55,873 nucleotides of DNA from contig CAJUAP010000007.1 of NCBI GenBank assembly GCA_910584435.1, positions 1 to 55,873 of the forward strand, in the 5' to 3' direction. Under the pieces are notes generated by a model. That model worked only from the letters and a program-made list of their open reading frames with translations. It ran no database searches and was not told the origin of the DNA. Below, one piece after another: positions 1-8,024 of this stretch. Position 1 is the first letter of the stretch. Each line of letters starts with the position of its first letter. A program made the position numbers and the translations under genes. The DNA is from an uncultured Acetatifactor sp. (GTDB taxonomy: Bacteria > Bacillota > Clostridia > Lachnospirales > Lachnospiraceae).

Positions 1-52
1 ATTCGGACGGGGCGCTTTTGCGTGGCAGTCTGGCAGTGCTATAATCAGACAT

Positions 53-92
53 ATAATCGCCCGGAGTCTCAATGGAGATCCCGGGCGATTAT
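53..92. other. Strong hairpin at window start
   Basis: A perfect 12-bp inverted repeat (53-64 with 81-92, ATAATCGCCCGG) is extended inward by a five-pair stem around an AATG loop. No T-run follows on either strand, so it is not a textbook terminator. It may end the transcript of an unseen upstream gene or be an imprecise repeat element. Confidence 0.45.
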
Positions 93-157
93 CAGATAGA
101 CGATTGGTCATGCAGAACTGTTTTGCAGGACCGGAAAACGGAAACGGAGGTTTATAT

Positions 158-385
158 ATGATTTCTTTGGATTCCCCAATTTGGAAAGAACTTGGCTCCG
201 CCGGATGGGAGATGAAGAAACGATCCGTTTTCTGCCTTTTGCATACGGAACGTGCGTCTGCCCCGACTGCGGAAAAAGAGCGGCTTACTGGGATTGGCTG
301 GCGAAGTTCATCGGATATGGATGGTGCGGCGGATGATATGCTTTTAGGAGCGACAGATGATTCGTTTCCTGATGCGGGATTTTAG
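158..385 (+). pseudogene. Frameshifted small immunity-like gene
   Basis: A good ribosome site (ACGGAGG) precedes ATG 158. The product begins MISLDSPIWKELGSAG, a start I associate with small Firmicutes immunity-like proteins, but the rest of this frame is implausible (HTERASAPTAEKERL). In the +2 frame, from about 206, the same DNA reads GDEETIRFLPFAYGTCVCPD and then a cysteine/tryptophan-rich stretch to a stop near 331. This looks more like real protein. The simplest reading is an ancestral gene that took a frameshift around 205-210. No family name can be given. Alternative: an intact orphan ORF of 75 residues. Confidence 0.35.
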
Positions 386-412
386 GTATTTCAATCAGAA
401 TGGAGTGATATC

Positions 413-838
413 ATGGAAGAATTATTGGTTTATGCTATTTTGCTTTATGAGGGATTGGTAACAGAAAACGAGTACAATAAACGGCTTGACGAATTATTTC
501 TCGCTGCCCCTGAAAATGATGATTTTCTCTATCTGGAATGGGAAACAGACATCAGTAAAGCGATTATTTATGTAAGGACACATATTGACTACAAAAATCT
601 TAACATTGAACAGTTTGGAAGGATTTTGATGAGTAAATTAAAGGTAGTTTATAAAAATTATCCGGATATAAAATATTTTGCAAGTCAAATGTATCGCTTA
701 TGGGAAAGCCTTCCGGGAAATATTCAGAATATAGAACCGTTCTGGACTCTATGTTATGCCGATGACCCTTTATCATGGGGAGATGAAAAACAGACCAGAG
801 ACATATACGAGCATATGCTGAGTTACTACGAAGGATGA
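413..838 (+). CDS. Hypothetical acidic immunity-like protein
   Basis: The 141-residue protein starts at ATG 413 behind GGAG and ends with a TGA inside ATGATG. It is acidic and rich in Trp, Tyr, Leu and Glu (LYLEWETDISKAI, FWTLCYADDPLSW), without signal peptide or membrane segment, so it is cytosolic. Small, acidic, aromatic-rich proteins next to broken SUKH-type genes usually belong to immunity arrays against polymorphic or contact-dependent toxins; that role is inferred from context only. The reading frame is intact and codon use looks normal, unlike its neighbours at 158 and 2302. No toxin gene is visible. I do not recognise a named family. Confidence 0.6.
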   Translation: MEELLVYAILLYEGLVTENEYNKRLDELFLAAPENDDFLYLEWETDISKAIIYVRTHIDYKNLNIEQFGRILMSKLKVVYKNYPDIKYFASQMYRLWESLPGNIQNIEPFWTLCYADDPLSWGDEKQTRDIYEHMLSYYEG

Positions 839-1003
839 TTCGGATCATAGTGTTTTATCAGGGAACACCGGATGCTGTCATGGAACGGTTATGCAGTACA
901 ATATCGAAAGCCATATACGATCATTCCGGAGCAGTATGCCGCGTGGATGTGGGAGTATTAAAAAACTATTTCAATATGGATTCTGACAGGAAAAGGAGAG
1001 AAT

Positions 1004-2050
1004 ATGGTTATGGAAGAATTAATTCGTCTGTTTGTTGAGGAATTTCAGCAGCCCTCGACATTAGAGGAAACGAAAATTGCCAATTTATTAGGACATTCGG
1101 ACAGGTTTATTGCCTTGGATCAATACCGAAGAAAATATCTAAAAGCCCAGAAACAAATACTGGATGAGTTGGCTGGAAAGCTGGATTCTATGGATTTGTA
1201 CAAGGGCTGCTGCTGCGCATTATTCTGTGGTGTGCTGATGGGAGAATGTGGGCCTGGAGGCGCAGGAGAGGGACTTGTGAATTTCTTTATTAAGGTGGTT
1301 TTCCATCTCTGCGGGTTGCTGGATGAGCTGGATAAAACAGAGGAAAGTTATCCTGAGGATGAGATGTTGGACAAGCTGTTTTTGACGGCGCCGGATAAGG
1401 TTCGGGCTTTCCGGGGAAGTGCGCCACTGATGATGGCAATTATGGATTTACTGGCAAAATCACCGGAGAGCAGGGAGTATCTGCGTAAAAAGGATTTATA
1501 TGATAATCTGGAGCGCATTGAGCCTTTTGTGAAAAATGGAACATATTTGCTTCGGATTTATCCTGTCTGCGGACCTATGGATGTGCTTGTTTTGGCACCA
1601 AAAAAGGAGCAGGGAGCGTTAATAAAGGTTCAGGATGTGGGGACAAATTTCCACTTGATGACCTTGCTGGAAAGGGCACTTTATCAGAAAGAATGGGACC
1701 AGCGTTTTGGCTTATCCGCAGATGTGAAATCACCGGAAAGCCTAAAAGTATTTGCCTATGCATCGGGGGAAGAGACAGCAAGGCAGAATGGTTCGGTTTA
1801 TGCACATGCCGCCTATTATTCCTGTGATGGTCAGATGCTCTGGGGAGAGATGGGGCCAGATACTATTCCCTGTGTGGAGCAAATGCCTGTGGTATTGATT
1901 TGTCCTGAAAAATTTCCACGAAGCTGGGATTTATTCTTCGCAGTAAGCTGCCATCCTTATCTTAAGCCTTTGGCAGAAATCAAACGGGAATTGTCAAAGG
2001 AAGAGGTTCGGGAATGGATGGGGAAGATGCAGGGGATTTCATCATTCTGA
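1004..2050 (+). CDS. Hypothetical protein, 348 aa
   Basis: ATG 1004 follows AAGGAGAG; a second in-frame ATG at 1010 has better spacing, so the start is uncertain by two codons. The protein has no signal peptide. Its first half is helical, with an odd Cys/Gly-rich patch near residues 66-90 (KGCCCALFCGVLMGECGPGG) that could be a hydrophobic helix or metal site. The second half is mixed alpha/beta. I do not recognise the family. It sits among small immunity-like genes (413) and remnants (2058, 2302), so it may belong to the same accessory locus, but nothing in the sequence gives a reaction. The frame is uninterrupted, in contrast to the gene downstream. Confidence 0.6.
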   Translation: MVMEELIRLFVEEFQQPSTLEETKIANLLGHSDRFIALDQYRRKYLKAQKQILDELAGKLDSMDLYKGCCCALFCGVLMGECGPGGAGEGLVNFFIKVVFHLCGLLDELDKTEESYPEDEMLDKLFLTAPDKVRAFRGSAPLMMAIMDLLAKSPESREYLRKKDLYDNLERIEPFVKNGTYLLRIYPVCGPMDVLVLAPKKEQGALIKVQDVGTNFHLMTLLERALYQKEWDQRFGLSADVKSPESLKVFAYASGEETARQNGSVYAHAAYYSCDGQMLWGEMGPDTIPCVEQMPVVLICPEKFPRSWDLFFAVSCHPYLKPLAEIKRELSKEEVREWMGKMQGISSF

Positions 2051-2057
2051 TTCTTAT

Positions 2058-2321
2058 TTGAAGGATAGTTATTATGATTACGATGGATGGCGTCAAACAG
2101 ATAAGCAAAATTATATCTTTGGAAACGGCATATTGGAGGATGATTTAAGCGAAGATGTATCTGAAATTGTGTATCGTACAGATGTGTTTGAATGCGTTTA
2201 TGCTGCTGTCATTGACCGATATATAGATATCGAATATTCTTTCGGTGACTATTACGAAGTACATGAAGATAGCCAGTTAGGCAGATTAGGAGAATATAAA
2301 GATGTGGAAAGAACCGTTTAG
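2058..2321 (+). CDS. Short acidic ORF, probably gene remnant
   Basis: An 87-codon frame opens with TTG 2058, eight bases after the previous stop and without a convincing ribosome site. The product is acidic and Asp/Tyr-rich (SYYDYDGWRQTDKQNYIFGNG; RYIDIEYSFGDYYEVHED), consistent with an immunity-type protein or the 3' end of a truncated gene. Its last 20 bases overlap the start of the SUKH pseudogene at 2302. The missing ATG and the decayed surroundings favour a 5'-truncated remnant. Confidence 0.35.
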   Translation: MKDSYYDYDGWRQTDKQNYIFGNGILEDDLSEDVSEIVYRTDVFECVYAAVIDRYIDIEYSFGDYYEVHEDSQLGRLGEYKDVERTV

Positions 2322-2583
2322 AGGAAATCAGACAAGAAGAAAAATGATGTGGCAGCCACATAAATTGCGGTATTTCGGAGGAAGAAGCGGGAACCTTTAT
2401 AAAAGCCGTCAAGGATTTATGGGATATCGCCTTGCCAGAGGAATATCTCAAAATTTTGAGAATCATAAATGGCGTTGAATATAACGGTTTCATTCTTTAT
2501 GGGGTTGATGAACCGCTGTTAAATGAGGCATCCAATCAGCATAAACGGACTAATTGACTGCAACAAAGTCTGGTATGAAAAAT
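2302..2583 (+). pseudogene. SUKH (SMI1/KNR4) immunity pseudogene
   Basis: ATG 2302 behind AGGAG gives MWKEP, a typical SUKH start. A +1 shift then gives NRLEEIRQEEK, an in-frame TGA, and in the same frame CGISEEEAGTFIKAVKDLW, LPEEYLKILRIINGVEYNGF and ILYGVDEPLLNEASNQ. A second shift then gives SINGLIDCNKVWYE, after which similarity ends. LPEEY-x-LR-x-NG plus the GVD turn is characteristic of SUKH-fold immunity proteins, which neutralise polymorphic toxins. At least two frameshifts and one stop show that it is dead. Intact relatives are about 140-150 residues; the C-terminal third is missing. Confidence 0.75.
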
Positions 2584-2743
2584 CAGGGATATGCGAAGAC
2601 AGATCCAAAAAAAGCGGCGGCAGACTGCTGCGTGATAAAAGGTGTACTGTGACGAAGAAAGAGCAATCAAAAGTTTGATTTCGAATATATCACCGAAGAT
2701 CGTCAGAAGGGATGATGCCTTTGCTTCTCCACATAAAGTACAA

Positions 2744-2784
2744 CAAAAAACCCCTCACTGCGATATAAAGCGGACAGTGAGGGG
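2744..2784 (-). terminator. Rho-independent terminator of the chemoreceptor gene
   Basis: A perfect 10-bp stem (CCCCTCACTG 2751-2760 with 2775-2784) is followed, on the minus strand, by TTTTTTG at 2744-2750. It lies 15 bases past the stop codon of the chemoreceptor. Confidence 0.9.
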
Positions 2785-2798
2785 ATGCTTTTAAAACC

Positions 2799-4550
2799 TT
2801 AATCCAAATTAATTTGGTTTGTGGGCTGTATAAAATTGCCATAATTTGATCTGGAAGATGTATTACCGGAAGCATATTCCGCACGCAGGATAAACTTGGC
2901 CACCAGACGCTTAAGCATTTCAGCCTGGCTTGACAATTCCTGACTGGCAGCAGCGCTTTCTTCGGAAGTGGCGGAATTGGTCTGTACAACGCTGGAAATC
3001 TGGTCAACGCCCACAGTAACCTGCTCGATGGCATCTGCTTGCTGTCCGGCAGCGTTGGCAATAATATCCACTTTGGAAGAAGTAGTGCGGACAGCATCCA
3101 CTACCTTTACCAGAGACTGTGCAGTTGCATCTACGAGGTGTGTACCGCGCTCAACGGCTTCAATAGAATGCTCAATCAAATTCGCGGTATCCTTGGAGGC
3201 AATGGAACTCTTGCTTGCAAGGCTTCTGACTTCATTGGCAACCACAGCAAAACCCTTGCCTGCCTGTCCTGCCCTTGATGCTTCCACGGCAGCGTTAAGT
3301 GCCAGTATATTTGTCTGGAAAGCAATATCTTCAATTGTCTTAATGATTTTATTAATCTCATTGGAAGTACGCGTGATTTCTTCCATAGCTGTAATCATAT
3401 CATGCATCTGTCTGTTGCATTCTTCCGCTTCCTGATCTGCAGTGGTTGACTGGATTCTTGCCTCAGCAGCATTCTCAGCCGTAGTTTTGATCTGATGGGA
3501 GATATTGGAAATGGTAGATGCAAGTTCTTCCACAGCGGAAGCCTGTTCTGTAGCGCCCTGTGCCAATGCCTGTGCGCCGTCCGATACCTGACCTGAACCG
3601 GAAGCAACCAAATCCGCACTTTGATTGATTTGGCCCAATGTAGAGCTCAGATCACGGTTAAGCTTACGTATGGACAGCAGCAGATTCTGGAAATTACCCA
3701 CATACCGCTTCTCGGCTTTGGTACGGACATCAAAATTACCGTTTGCCATTTCGCTCAGAAGCCTGGAGGCATCAGAAATGATATCATCCAAAATGGAAGT
3801 CATGTTCTTAAAAGCATTTGCCAGGTTTCCTAACTCGTCTTTGGACTCATATGTAACATTGATATTGAAGTCTCCAACTTCTATCTGTTTTGCAGATTTT
3901 TCCAATTGGCGAAGAGGGCGTGTAATGGCTCTGGTTAAATAAGTAGAAATAATCAAGGTGATCACCAATACGCCAAGGGCAATTCCTACTTGAAGGAGGA
4001 CTAAGGTCTCCTGCATGGCAACGGTGTTGGTATAATCCTGTTCCGCACTGGCTTCTGCCACATTACTGATCTGGATCAGGTTCGATACGGCTTGCTCTAC
4101 CAGAGGCTGATATTCGTTCAGAAGCATATCCTGAGCCTTTTTCATATCTGTTTGTGACATCTGGATTACTTCTTCCTGTATCTCCACGGCAGCTTGTATA
4201 TTGGTGGAAAAGGCATCCAATAATGCAGGGTCGTCTTTGAAATTCTCGAACAGCCAGTTTCCATTTTCCTGTAACAGCGCCAATTCTTTCTTTGCATCTG
4301 CCAGGAAGGTGTCTTGCTTATTGCTGTCTTCTTCAATGGTTATGTATGCAATATCTTTTACAATAATCTGCAATCCCCGGCGCATATTCATGACTTTGTT
4401 GGTAATTCGGTAGCCTACATTGTAGAACTGGGAGTATCTTGATGCGTTTTCCTGCAGACCCGTGACGGAGACAACGACTGTACCGCAGAACAGAATAATG
4501 ATAAGCAGGAATGTTATCAATAGTTTTGTTCTGATTTTTAAATTTTTCAT
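2799..4550 (-). CDS. Methyl-accepting chemotaxis protein
   Basis: This is a transmembrane chemoreceptor that passes ligand signals to CheA/CheW. Start chosen at MKNLKIRTKLL (4550) because AGGAGGT sits five bases upstream; an upstream ATG at 4583 lacks a site. The 583 residues comprise TM1 (about 8-30), a helical extracellular 4HB-type sensor rich in Glu/Gln (31-180), TM2 (about 184-207), HAMP (about 208-265), and a long cytoplasmic coiled coil. The conserved hairpin tip holds IAFQTNILALNAAVEASRAG and GKGFAVVANEVRSLA. There is no C-terminal CheR-tethering pentapeptide. The gene is monocistronic with its own promoter and terminator. No flagellar or che genes are in the window, so the partner array must be elsewhere. 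The ligand is unknown. Confidence 0.95.
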   Translation of the reverse strand: MKNLKIRTKLLITFLLIIILFCGTVVVSVTGLQENASRYSQFYNVGYRITNKVMNMRRGLQIIVKDIAYITIEEDSNKQDTFLADAKKELALLQENGNWLFENFKDDPALLDAFSTNIQAAVEIQEEVIQMSQTDMKKAQDMLLNEYQPLVEQAVSNLIQISNVAEASAEQDYTNTVAMQETLVLLQVGIALGVLVITLIISTYLTRAITRPLRQLEKSAKQIEVGDFNINVTYESKDELGNLANAFKNMTSILDDIISDASRLLSEMANGNFDVRTKAEKRYVGNFQNLLLSIRKLNRDLSSTLGQINQSADLVASGSGQVSDGAQALAQGATEQASAVEELASTISNISHQIKTTAENAAEARIQSTTADQEAEECNRQMHDMITAMEEITRTSNEINKIIKTIEDIAFQTNILALNAAVEASRAGQAGKGFAVVANEVRSLASKSSIASKDTANLIEHSIEAVERGTHLVDATAQSLVKVVDAVRTTSSKVDIIANAAGQQADAIEQVTVGVDQISSVVQTNSATSEESAAASQELSSQAEMLKRLVAKFILRAEYASGNTSSRSNYGNFIQPTNQINLD

Positions 4551-4639
4551 TTTTACCTCCTGTTTTGTCTTAAACAATGGCAATTCATCTCACTGCGTTG
4601 AATGTGGAATTGTTTAGAGTTTCTTTTTATTATAGGTAA

Positions 4640-4668
4640 ATTATAATAGATTATTGTCAATTTGTCTA
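4640..4668 (-). promoter_or_regulatory. Sigma-A promoter of the chemoreceptor gene
   Basis: On the minus strand TAGACA (4663-4668), 17 bases, TATAAT (4640-4645), about 90 bases before the start. It is a housekeeping-type rather than flagellar sigma-D promoter. Confidence 0.65.
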
Positions 4669-4817
4669 CTCTATTCATAAATCTGGTAAATGAAAAAGTA
4701 ATAAAGATAGAAATGAAACAGGAATTGAAATATGGAATGGAATAAGAAATAAAATAAGAATAGAAAAAAATGAAAAAAGAGGAGACGATTACTATTGTTG
4801 TGGTATGGGCGGAAGTA

Positions 4818-4846
4818 TAGACATTTATTATATTTTCCAGTATAAT
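4818..4846 (+). promoter_or_regulatory. Sigma-A promoter of the first ABC operon
   Basis: TAGACA (4818-4823), 17 bases, TATAAT (4841-4846), 32 bases before the ATPase start. It is divergent from the chemoreceptor promoter; the AT-rich space between them shows no clear operator. Confidence 0.7.
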
Positions 4847-4877
4847 GAAACAAATATAAGTGTGATGGAGGAACCAT

Positions 4878-6158
4878 ATGGAAGTTGTATTACAGAATTT
4901 GACGAAGAAATTTCCGGGACGCGGCCGAAAAAACCGTGAAGAGGTCATTGCCGTCAACGATTTTACATTTAAAATCCCGGATGGTAAACTGATTGGGCTG
5001 CTGGGTCCTTCCGGATGCGGTAAAAGTACAACGTTAAATCTGATCAGCGGCCTGCAGAAGCCCACCAGCGGTAAGATATTTTTCGGAACCGATGATGTTA
5101 CCCATCTGCAGCCGGAGAACCGTGGAATTGGGCTGGTGTTCCAAAATTATGCGCTGTATCCGCATCTGACAGTGAAACAGAATATTCTCTTTCCGCTGGA
5201 GAATCTCAAAGGGAAAGAAAAATTGTCCAAACAGGAAATGCTTGAGAAAGCATATGAAGCGGCCGGACTGGTTCAGATAGAAGAGTTGATGGATCGGAAG
5301 CCCGGCGAGTTGTCAGGCGGACAGCAGCAGCGTGTGGCCATTGCCCGCGCACTTGTCAAAATGCCCAGGGTGCTGCTCCTGGACGAGCCGCTGTCGAATC
5401 TGGACGCCCGTTTAAGGCTTCAGACCAGGGAGGAAATCAGGCGCATCCAGCGGGAGACGAAGATCACCACGATCTTCGTGACCCATGACCAGGAAGAGGC
5501 CATGAGCATTTCGGATATGATCGTTGTCATGAATGCAGGTGTGGTTCAGCAGATTGGCAGACCTCAGGATGTCTATGACAAACCGGCAAATCTGTTTGTG
5601 GCAAAATTTCTGGGTACTCCTCCTATCAATGTGTTTGAGGGAAGAATCAGGGAGAATAAATTGTATATAGGAGAAGAGGCAGTTCTTGACGTCAGGGAAA
5701 CAGAGGATGCCCGAAAGGCCGCCGGAGACAGTAATGCTTCGCCGGGTTCCGGAAACAGTAATGCGCCGGCAAATTCCGGGAAGAATAATGCTTCAGGAAA
5801 CAGGGGAAGCAATGGCTTATTGGAAGGCGGAGACAGAGATGTGTATGTGGGGGTTCGGCCGGAAGGATTCCGGCTGCAGGAGGACGGGCCGCTTGGCTGT
5901 AAGTTCGGCAGTGTGGAAGTGATGGGACGTGACATCAGTGTGATTTCCATGAACAAGGCATCTCTCAATCCCAAGATCCGCGCTATCATCAGTACGGATT
6001 ACATGGCGAAAATAGAAAAAATGTACTCTGTGGAGGGCTTTTCCAAAGAGTCCTGTGTCAGATTTGCATTAATGCCGCATAAGGTTTTCCTGTTTGACAG
6101 GAACACGGAGGAGCGTATTGATTTCCTGCCTGGCAGGGCGGAAGGGGAGGAGTGCTGA
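4878..6158 (+). CDS. Sugar ABC importer ATPase, MsmK/UgpC type
   Basis: Cytoplasmic ATPase energising carbohydrate uptake. Walker A GPSGCGKST at residues 43-51, Q-loop Q89, signature LSGGQ 145-149, Walker B LLLDEP 166-171, H-loop H203, then a C-terminal regulatory (TOBE/MOP-like) domain from about 235. At 426 residues it is longer than usual (about 365-375). The excess is a Ser/Asn/Gly-rich insertion at about 280-318, built from degenerate repeats around GNSNA and inserted in the regulatory domain. The permease gene starts one base after its stop, showing an operon. MsmK-type ATPases often serve several importers. The malEFG genes at 17090-20830 have no ATPase, so this protein may power both; that is inference. 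Confidence 0.95.
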   Translation: MEVVLQNLTKKFPGRGRKNREEVIAVNDFTFKIPDGKLIGLLGPSGCGKSTTLNLISGLQKPTSGKIFFGTDDVTHLQPENRGIGLVFQNYALYPHLTVKQNILFPLENLKGKEKLSKQEMLEKAYEAAGLVQIEELMDRKPGELSGGQQQRVAIARALVKMPRVLLLDEPLSNLDARLRLQTREEIRRIQRETKITTIFVTHDQEEAMSISDMIVVMNAGVVQQIGRPQDVYDKPANLFVAKFLGTPPINVFEGRIRENKLYIGEEAVLDVRETEDARKAAGDSNASPGSGNSNAPANSGKNNASGNRGSNGLLEGGDRDVYVGVRPEGFRLQEDGPLGCKFGSVEVMGRDISVISMNKASLNPKIRAIISTDYMAKIEKMYSVEGFSKESCVRFALMPHKVFLFDRNTEERIDFLPGRAEGEEC

Positions 6159-6159
6159 T

Positions 6160-7068
6160 ATGGCTGGAAAGAAATCGGAGAACAATGGGGCAAAGGGCTG
6201 GCTGTACCTGCTGCCGGCGCTGCTGTTTCTGGGCGCGTTTATGGTGTATCCGCTCTTTGACGTCTTTGTATATTCCTTTGAAGAGGGATACCATTCTGCG
6301 TCTCAGACCTATTTCGGCACAGGCTTCTACAATTATTCCTATGTGCTGCATGACCCCTATTTTCTGCAGGCAGTGAAAAATACATTGATACTTGTAATGA
6401 TCACAGTGCCATTGTCTACAGGGATTGCATTATTGATTTCCGTGGGGCTGAATTCCATTACACCGCTGAGAAATCTGTTCCAGACCATATATTTCCTGCC
6501 CTATGTGACCAATACCCTGGCTGTGGGTCTGGTATTTATGATTCTGTTCCAGAAGACGGCTTACTCTGACGGGCTGATTAATTTATTGATTACCTGGTTC
6601 GGGGGCAGTGCGGTGGATTTTATTGACGGACCTTACTGGGCCAAGATGTTTGTGCTGTGTTTTTATACCATATGGGTGGTGATGCCTTTTAAGATATTGA
6701 TTTTGACCAGTGCTTTGGCGTCCGTGAACCAGGAATACTATAATGCTGCCAGGGTGGACGGGACTTCCCGTGGGAGGATATTTCGGCGGATAACGCTGCC
6801 GATGATATCTCCCATGATATTCTACCTGATTATCACGGGTTTTATCGGTGCGTTTAAGGCATACAGTGATGTGGTTGCATTGTTCGGTACGAATTTAAAT
6901 GCAGCGGAAATGAATACCATAGTGGGGTATGTATATGATATGCTGTATGGGGACAGCGGCGGCTATCCTTCTTACGCTTCTGCAGCGGCTATCCTGCTGT
7001 TCTTCATTGTACTCACCATCACATGCATTAATCTGCTGATCAGTAAGAAGAACGTGCATTATTCATAG
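6160..7068 (+). CDS. Sugar ABC importer permease, MalF/UgpA type
   Basis: Start set at MAGKKSENNG (6160), behind GGGGAGG and one base after the ATPase stop; the longer upstream frame lies inside the ATPase gene. The 302-residue membrane protein has six predicted helices, the first at about 14-37. Its cytoplasmic coupling loop carries the EAA signature (EYYNAARVDGTSRGRIFRRI, then TLPMISP), which docks on the ATPase. Length and topology match UgpA/MsmF-type subunits without the large MalF periplasmic loop. It pairs with the permease at 7149. The substrate is not evident, but the family handles oligosaccharides or glycosides. Confidence 0.93.
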   Translation: MAGKKSENNGAKGWLYLLPALLFLGAFMVYPLFDVFVYSFEEGYHSASQTYFGTGFYNYSYVLHDPYFLQAVKNTLILVMITVPLSTGIALLISVGLNSITPLRNLFQTIYFLPYVTNTLAVGLVFMILFQKTAYSDGLINLLITWFGGSAVDFIDGPYWAKMFVLCFYTIWVVMPFKILILTSALASVNQEYYNAARVDGTSRGRIFRRITLPMISPMIFYLIITGFIGAFKAYSDVVALFGTNLNAAEMNTIVGYVYDMLYGDSGGYPSYASAAAILLFFIVLTITCINLLISKKNVHYS

Positions 7069-7079
7069 ACATGGTACAG

Positions 7080-7112
7080 GTCAGGACGCTGCAAAACGGC
7101 AGCTGCTCTGAC
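7080..7112 (+). other. Imperfect hairpin between permease genes
   Basis: GTCAG (7080-7084) pairs with CTGAC (7108-7112), with an inner GCTGC/GCAGC stem. It fills an 80-base gap inside an otherwise tight operon and could tune relative expression or mRNA stability. No T-run follows. Confidence 0.35.
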
Positions 7113-7148
7113 AAGACATTATGACATCGGAATAAGAGGTCGGATTTT

Positions 7149-8024
7149 ATGGAAAACAAAATAGATTATGAAGAAATAGAGAAGAAGGGGAAAGTGCAGA
7201 GAAGGATTGTCAATGTGATTGTATATGCATTTCTGTTTTTGTGGGCGGTCATTGTATTATTCCCATTTTATTGGATGGTTTTGACATCTGTAAAGAGTTA
7301 CGGCGCTTACAATTCGGAATATATTCCCCGATTTTATACCTTATCTCCCACGTTACAGAACTATGCAGATGCGTTTACCACCGTATCCCTGGGACGATAC
7401 CTTATGAATACGGCCATATTTACGGCGGTCACCACAGCCCTTATGCTTGTGGTGATTACATTGGCGGCCTTCGCTTTTGCGCGGCTTACGTTCAGAGGGA
7501 AGAACATAGTGTTTGTACTGTTTCTCTCGCTGATGATGATTCCGAATGAATTGGTGGTGATCACGAATTTTGTGACCATTACGGATCTGAATATGCGCAA
7601 TACATTTCAAGGGCTGATTCTGCCGTCAGTTACATCCATATTCTATATTTACTTATTAAAAGAGAATTTTGAACAGATACCCGACAGTCTGTATTATGCG
7701 GCGAAGGTAGACGGCACTTCCGACTTAAAGTATCTGTTGAAAGTGATGATTCCCATATCAAAGCCCACATTGATTACCATTACCATACTGAAAGTGATTG
7801 AATGCTGGAATTCCTATGTATGGCCCAGGCTGATTACGGATGATGAGCGGTATTATCTTGTGTCAAACGGTATACAGGAAATCCGTGAAAACGGCTTTGG
7901 ACGAGAGAACATTCCTGCCATGATGGCGGCGGTGGTGGTTATCTCAATTCCTTTAATCATTCTGTTCCTGATATTCCGAAGGAAGGTGATGGCCGGTGTG
8001 GTAAGAGGAGGGACAAAGGGATGA
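7149..8024 (+). CDS. Sugar ABC importer permease, MalG/UgpE type
   Basis: This 291-residue inner-membrane subunit has six helices, the first at about 20-44 after a charged N-terminus (ENKIDYEEIEKKGKVQRR). The EAA loop is LYYAAKVDGTSDLKYLLKVM followed by IPISKPTL. Its partner is the 6160 permease. The ribosome site is weak (AAGAGGT). It ends in ATGA, overlapping the binding-protein start by four bases, so the two are translationally coupled. Having the binding protein last in the operon, rather than first as in most sugar importers, is notable. Confidence 0.93.
   Translation: MENKIDYEEIEKKGKVQRRIVNVIVYAFLFLWAVIVLFPFYWMVLTSVKSYGAYNSEYIPRFYTLSPTLQNYADAFTTVSLGRYLMNTAIFTAVTTALMLVVITLAAFAFARLTFRGKNIVFVLFLSLMMIPNELVVITNFVTITDLNMRNTFQGLILPSVTSIFYIYLLKENFEQIPDSLYYAAKVDGTSDLKYLLKVMIPISKPTLITITILKVIECWNSYVWPRLITDDERYYLVSNGIQEIRENGFGRENIPAMMAAVVVISIPLIILFLIFRRKVMAGVVRGGTKG

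Noticed and set aside
835..1038. 67-codon ORF overlapping the end of the gene at 413
   Set aside because: ATGA overlap is tempting, but its composition is odd, it runs over the ribosome site and start of the next gene, and another frame (851-961) looks more protein-like. Treated as remnant sequence.
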